From Gaiellasilicea sp963811885 (lineage in GTDB: Bacteria > Actinomycetota > Thermoleophilia > Gaiellales > Gaiellaceae), in NCBI GenBank assembly GCA_963811885.1, contig CAWETB010000007.1, forward strand, positions 180,907-244,906: a stretch of 64,000 nucleotides of DNA. The letters are read 5' to 3'. The notes below the pieces were generated by a model. It had not been told where the DNA came from. It worked only from the letters and a program-made list of their open reading frames with translations, and did not search any database. Positions within the stretch are counted from its first letter, which is position 1. Each line of letters starts with the position of its first letter. The translations under genes were made by a program, and so were the position numbers. Positions 63,100 through 64,000 of the stretch are shown here, one piece after another.

Positions 63100-63116
63100 T
63101 CACCCGAACAGGGTGA
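63100..63116. promoter_or_regulatory. Motif B element TCACCC-GAACA-GGGTGA
   Basis: Perfect 6-5-6 inverted repeat in the divergent gap, 35 bases before the lipoprotein start and 63 bases before the GTG at 63180. Confidence 0.6.
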
Positions 63117-63156
63117 TCTGGCGTCACGTCCGCCCGGGCCGGGTAACGTGACGGAC

Positions 63157-63183
63157 ATGGCGCAGAGACGCCGGTCGCAGTGA
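63157..63183 (+). CDS. Possible 8-codon leader peptide MAQRRRSQ
   Basis: ATG 63157 opens an eight-codon frame (Arg-rich) whose TGA overlaps the GTG of the next gene as GTGA. No clear ribosome site. It may couple translation to the main gene, or be chance. Confidence 0.25.
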   Translation: MAQRRRSQ

Positions 63184-64000
63184 GCCGACCGGGCAGAAGC
63201 ACGCTTCAGCGGCTCGGGCTCAGCGCCCTCAGCCTCGGCATCATCATCGCGACGTTCGCCTTCGTCCTCCCGACGATCGCGGACTACCGCGAGGTCTGGG
63301 CGCTCGTGCAGGACCTGTCGTGGGAGTGGATCGCGCTTCTCCTCGCGGCGACGCTCGTCAACCTGCTCACCTTCGCGCCGCCGTGGATGGTGGCGCTTCC
63401 CGGTCTCTCGTTCGGACAGGCGATCACGGTCACGCAGGTCTCGACCGCGCTCTCGATCGTCGTGCCGGGCGGGCTCGCCGCCGGTGTCGCGACGTCGTAC
63501 GCAATGCTGCGCCGCTGGGGATTCGTCGCCCGTGAGGTCGCCCGGGCGGTGACGCTGACGGGCCTCTGGAACCAGTTCCTCAACCTGGCGTTTCCGATCA
63601 TCGCCGTCTTCCTGCTCAACAGCGAAGGGGGAGACACGCGCCTGCTCGGCGTCGTCGCCTTCGTCGGCGTCGCCGTGCTCGGCGTCGTCGTCGCCGCACT
63701 TGCGGTCGTGCTCGTCAGCAAGCGGCTCGCCAACGACATCGGCGAGCTCGCCGCGGCCGTCGCCGACTGGCTGCTCGCGAGGATCCGCCGCGGCCCGGTC
63801 TCGTGGGGCGGCCCGAGCTTCGAGCGCTTTCGGCTGAGCGCCGGCGATCTGCTCAAGCGCCGCTGGCACGTGCTCACCCTGGCGTCGCTCGTGGGCAGCC
63901 TCAGCGTCTTCGCTGTGCTCGTCGTCGCGCTCAGGGCGTTCGACGTCACTGCGGCGCAGGTATCGCTGGCGGAGGCGTTCGCCGCCTGGTCGTTCGTCCG
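63180..64000 (+). CDS. LPG-synthase-like (UPF0104) membrane protein, 3' partial
   Basis: Open to the window end (273 codons visible). GTG 63180. Helices LGLSALSLGIIIATFAFVLP, WIALLLAATLVNLLTFAPPW, LSIVVPGGLAAGVATSYAML and a polar GLWNQFLNLAFPIIAVFLLN match the lysylphosphatidylglycerol synthase transmembrane region family. The VPGG.A.GVA....L block is the family's usual signature. Such proteins flip or synthesise modified lipids or lipid-linked sugars. A motif B repeat lies 63 bases upstream. Confidence 0.8.
   Translation, partial: MSRPGRSTLQRLGLSALSLGIIIATFAFVLPTIADYREVWALVQDLSWEWIALLLAATLVNLLTFAPPWMVALPGLSFGQAITVTQVSTALSIVVPGGLAAGVATSYAMLRRWGFVAREVARAVTLTGLWNQFLNLAFPIIAVFLLNSEGGDTRLLGVVAFVGVAVLGVVVAALAVVLVSKRLANDIGELAAAVADWLLARIRRGPVSWGGPSFERFRLSAGDLLKRRWHVLTLASLVGSLSVFAVLVVALRAFDVTAAQVSLAEAFAAWSFV

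Noticed and set aside
1..64000. CRISPR array, insertion sequence, prophage or integrative element
   Set aside because: No regularly spaced direct repeats, transposase, integrase or phage structural gene was seen, and the only tRNA (12716) has no repeated 3' end nearby to suggest an attachment site.

Overview
The window is high-GC DNA (about 70 percent by eye) with actinobacterial gene families: DevS/DevR-type regulators, CydDC fused ABC exporters, DUF6325 and SHOCT proteins, a GAP-family protein, YcaQ, a DUF2254 protein and a small membrane family usually mislabelled LigA. A member of the Thermoleophilia (Gaiellales/Solirubrobacterales) fits best. That is an inference from gene content, with no rRNA or marker gene to confirm it. 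No insertion sequence, phage gene, CRISPR array or rRNA operon is visible. No stretch over 300 bases lacks a gene; the longest gaps are about 200-260 bases (17397-17620, 15030-15288, 58788-58993).

Layout. 1-10.3 kb (+ strand): ADP-forming acyl-CoA ligase, CBS-BON protein, cupin, an unknown protein, a copper nitrite-reductase-like oxidase with a DsbA/VKOR thiol-oxidation pair, phosphoketolase, a very short acetate kinase and a universal stress protein. 10.3-12.6 kb (- strand): a DevR/DosR-like response regulator and a two-GAF DevS-like histidine kinase. 12.7 kb: tRNA-Thr(CGT). 13-18 kb: glyoxalase-fold protein, two ZIP metal transporters, methyltransferase, SHOCT and DUF6325 stress-type small proteins. 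18-31.7 kb: peptidase, DcuB-like and APC transporters, ThrE exporter, cardiolipin synthase, MFS exporter, HAD phosphatase, YcaQ DNA glycosylase, ClC channel. 32-36 kb: large arylsulfatase, NfeD-like and DUF2254 proteins. 36-46 kb: sugar block with zwf, GH15 glucan/trehalose hydrolase, GMC oxidoreductase, two MFS carriers, mutarotase and a cation/proton antiporter. 46-55 kb: NDH-2, BASS symporter, and cydABDC for cytochrome bd. 55-64 kb: HerA-like ATPase operon, formylglycine-generating enzyme, metallo-hydrolase, small membrane proteins, a lipoprotein and the start of an LPG-synthase-like membrane protein.

How it fits together: the set reads as a low-oxygen/dormancy island. Sugars enter through zwf or are split by phosphoketolase; acetyl-phosphate yields ATP through acetate kinase. 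NADH is reoxidised by NDH-2 and high-affinity cytochrome bd, with a nitrite-reductase-like enzyme as a possible alternative sink. USP, CBS-BON and the DevSR-like pair resemble the mycobacterial DosR and Streptomyces OsdR regulons.

The main discovery candidate is a dispersed set of inverted repeats, TCAyCC-N5-GGrTGA, mostly 20-75 bases before start codons, at the sulfatase/nfeD, zwf, ndh, cydA, FGE, metallo-hydrolase and LPG-synthase-like genes (possibly clc too). A second motif, CTGCGG-nnAAC-...-CGyAG, lies before the CBS-BON, unknown, nirK-like and USP genes beside the two-component system. Together they suggest two regulons that tie respiration, carbon flow and sulfatase activation together.

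Caution: about two dozen genes are interrupted by single-base frameshifts. About 44 of roughly 47 are one-base insertions, and in each gene removing them restores a family-typical protein whose length is a whole number of codons. I read these as consensus-sequence errors, not gene decay, and annotate each such gene as one CDS.
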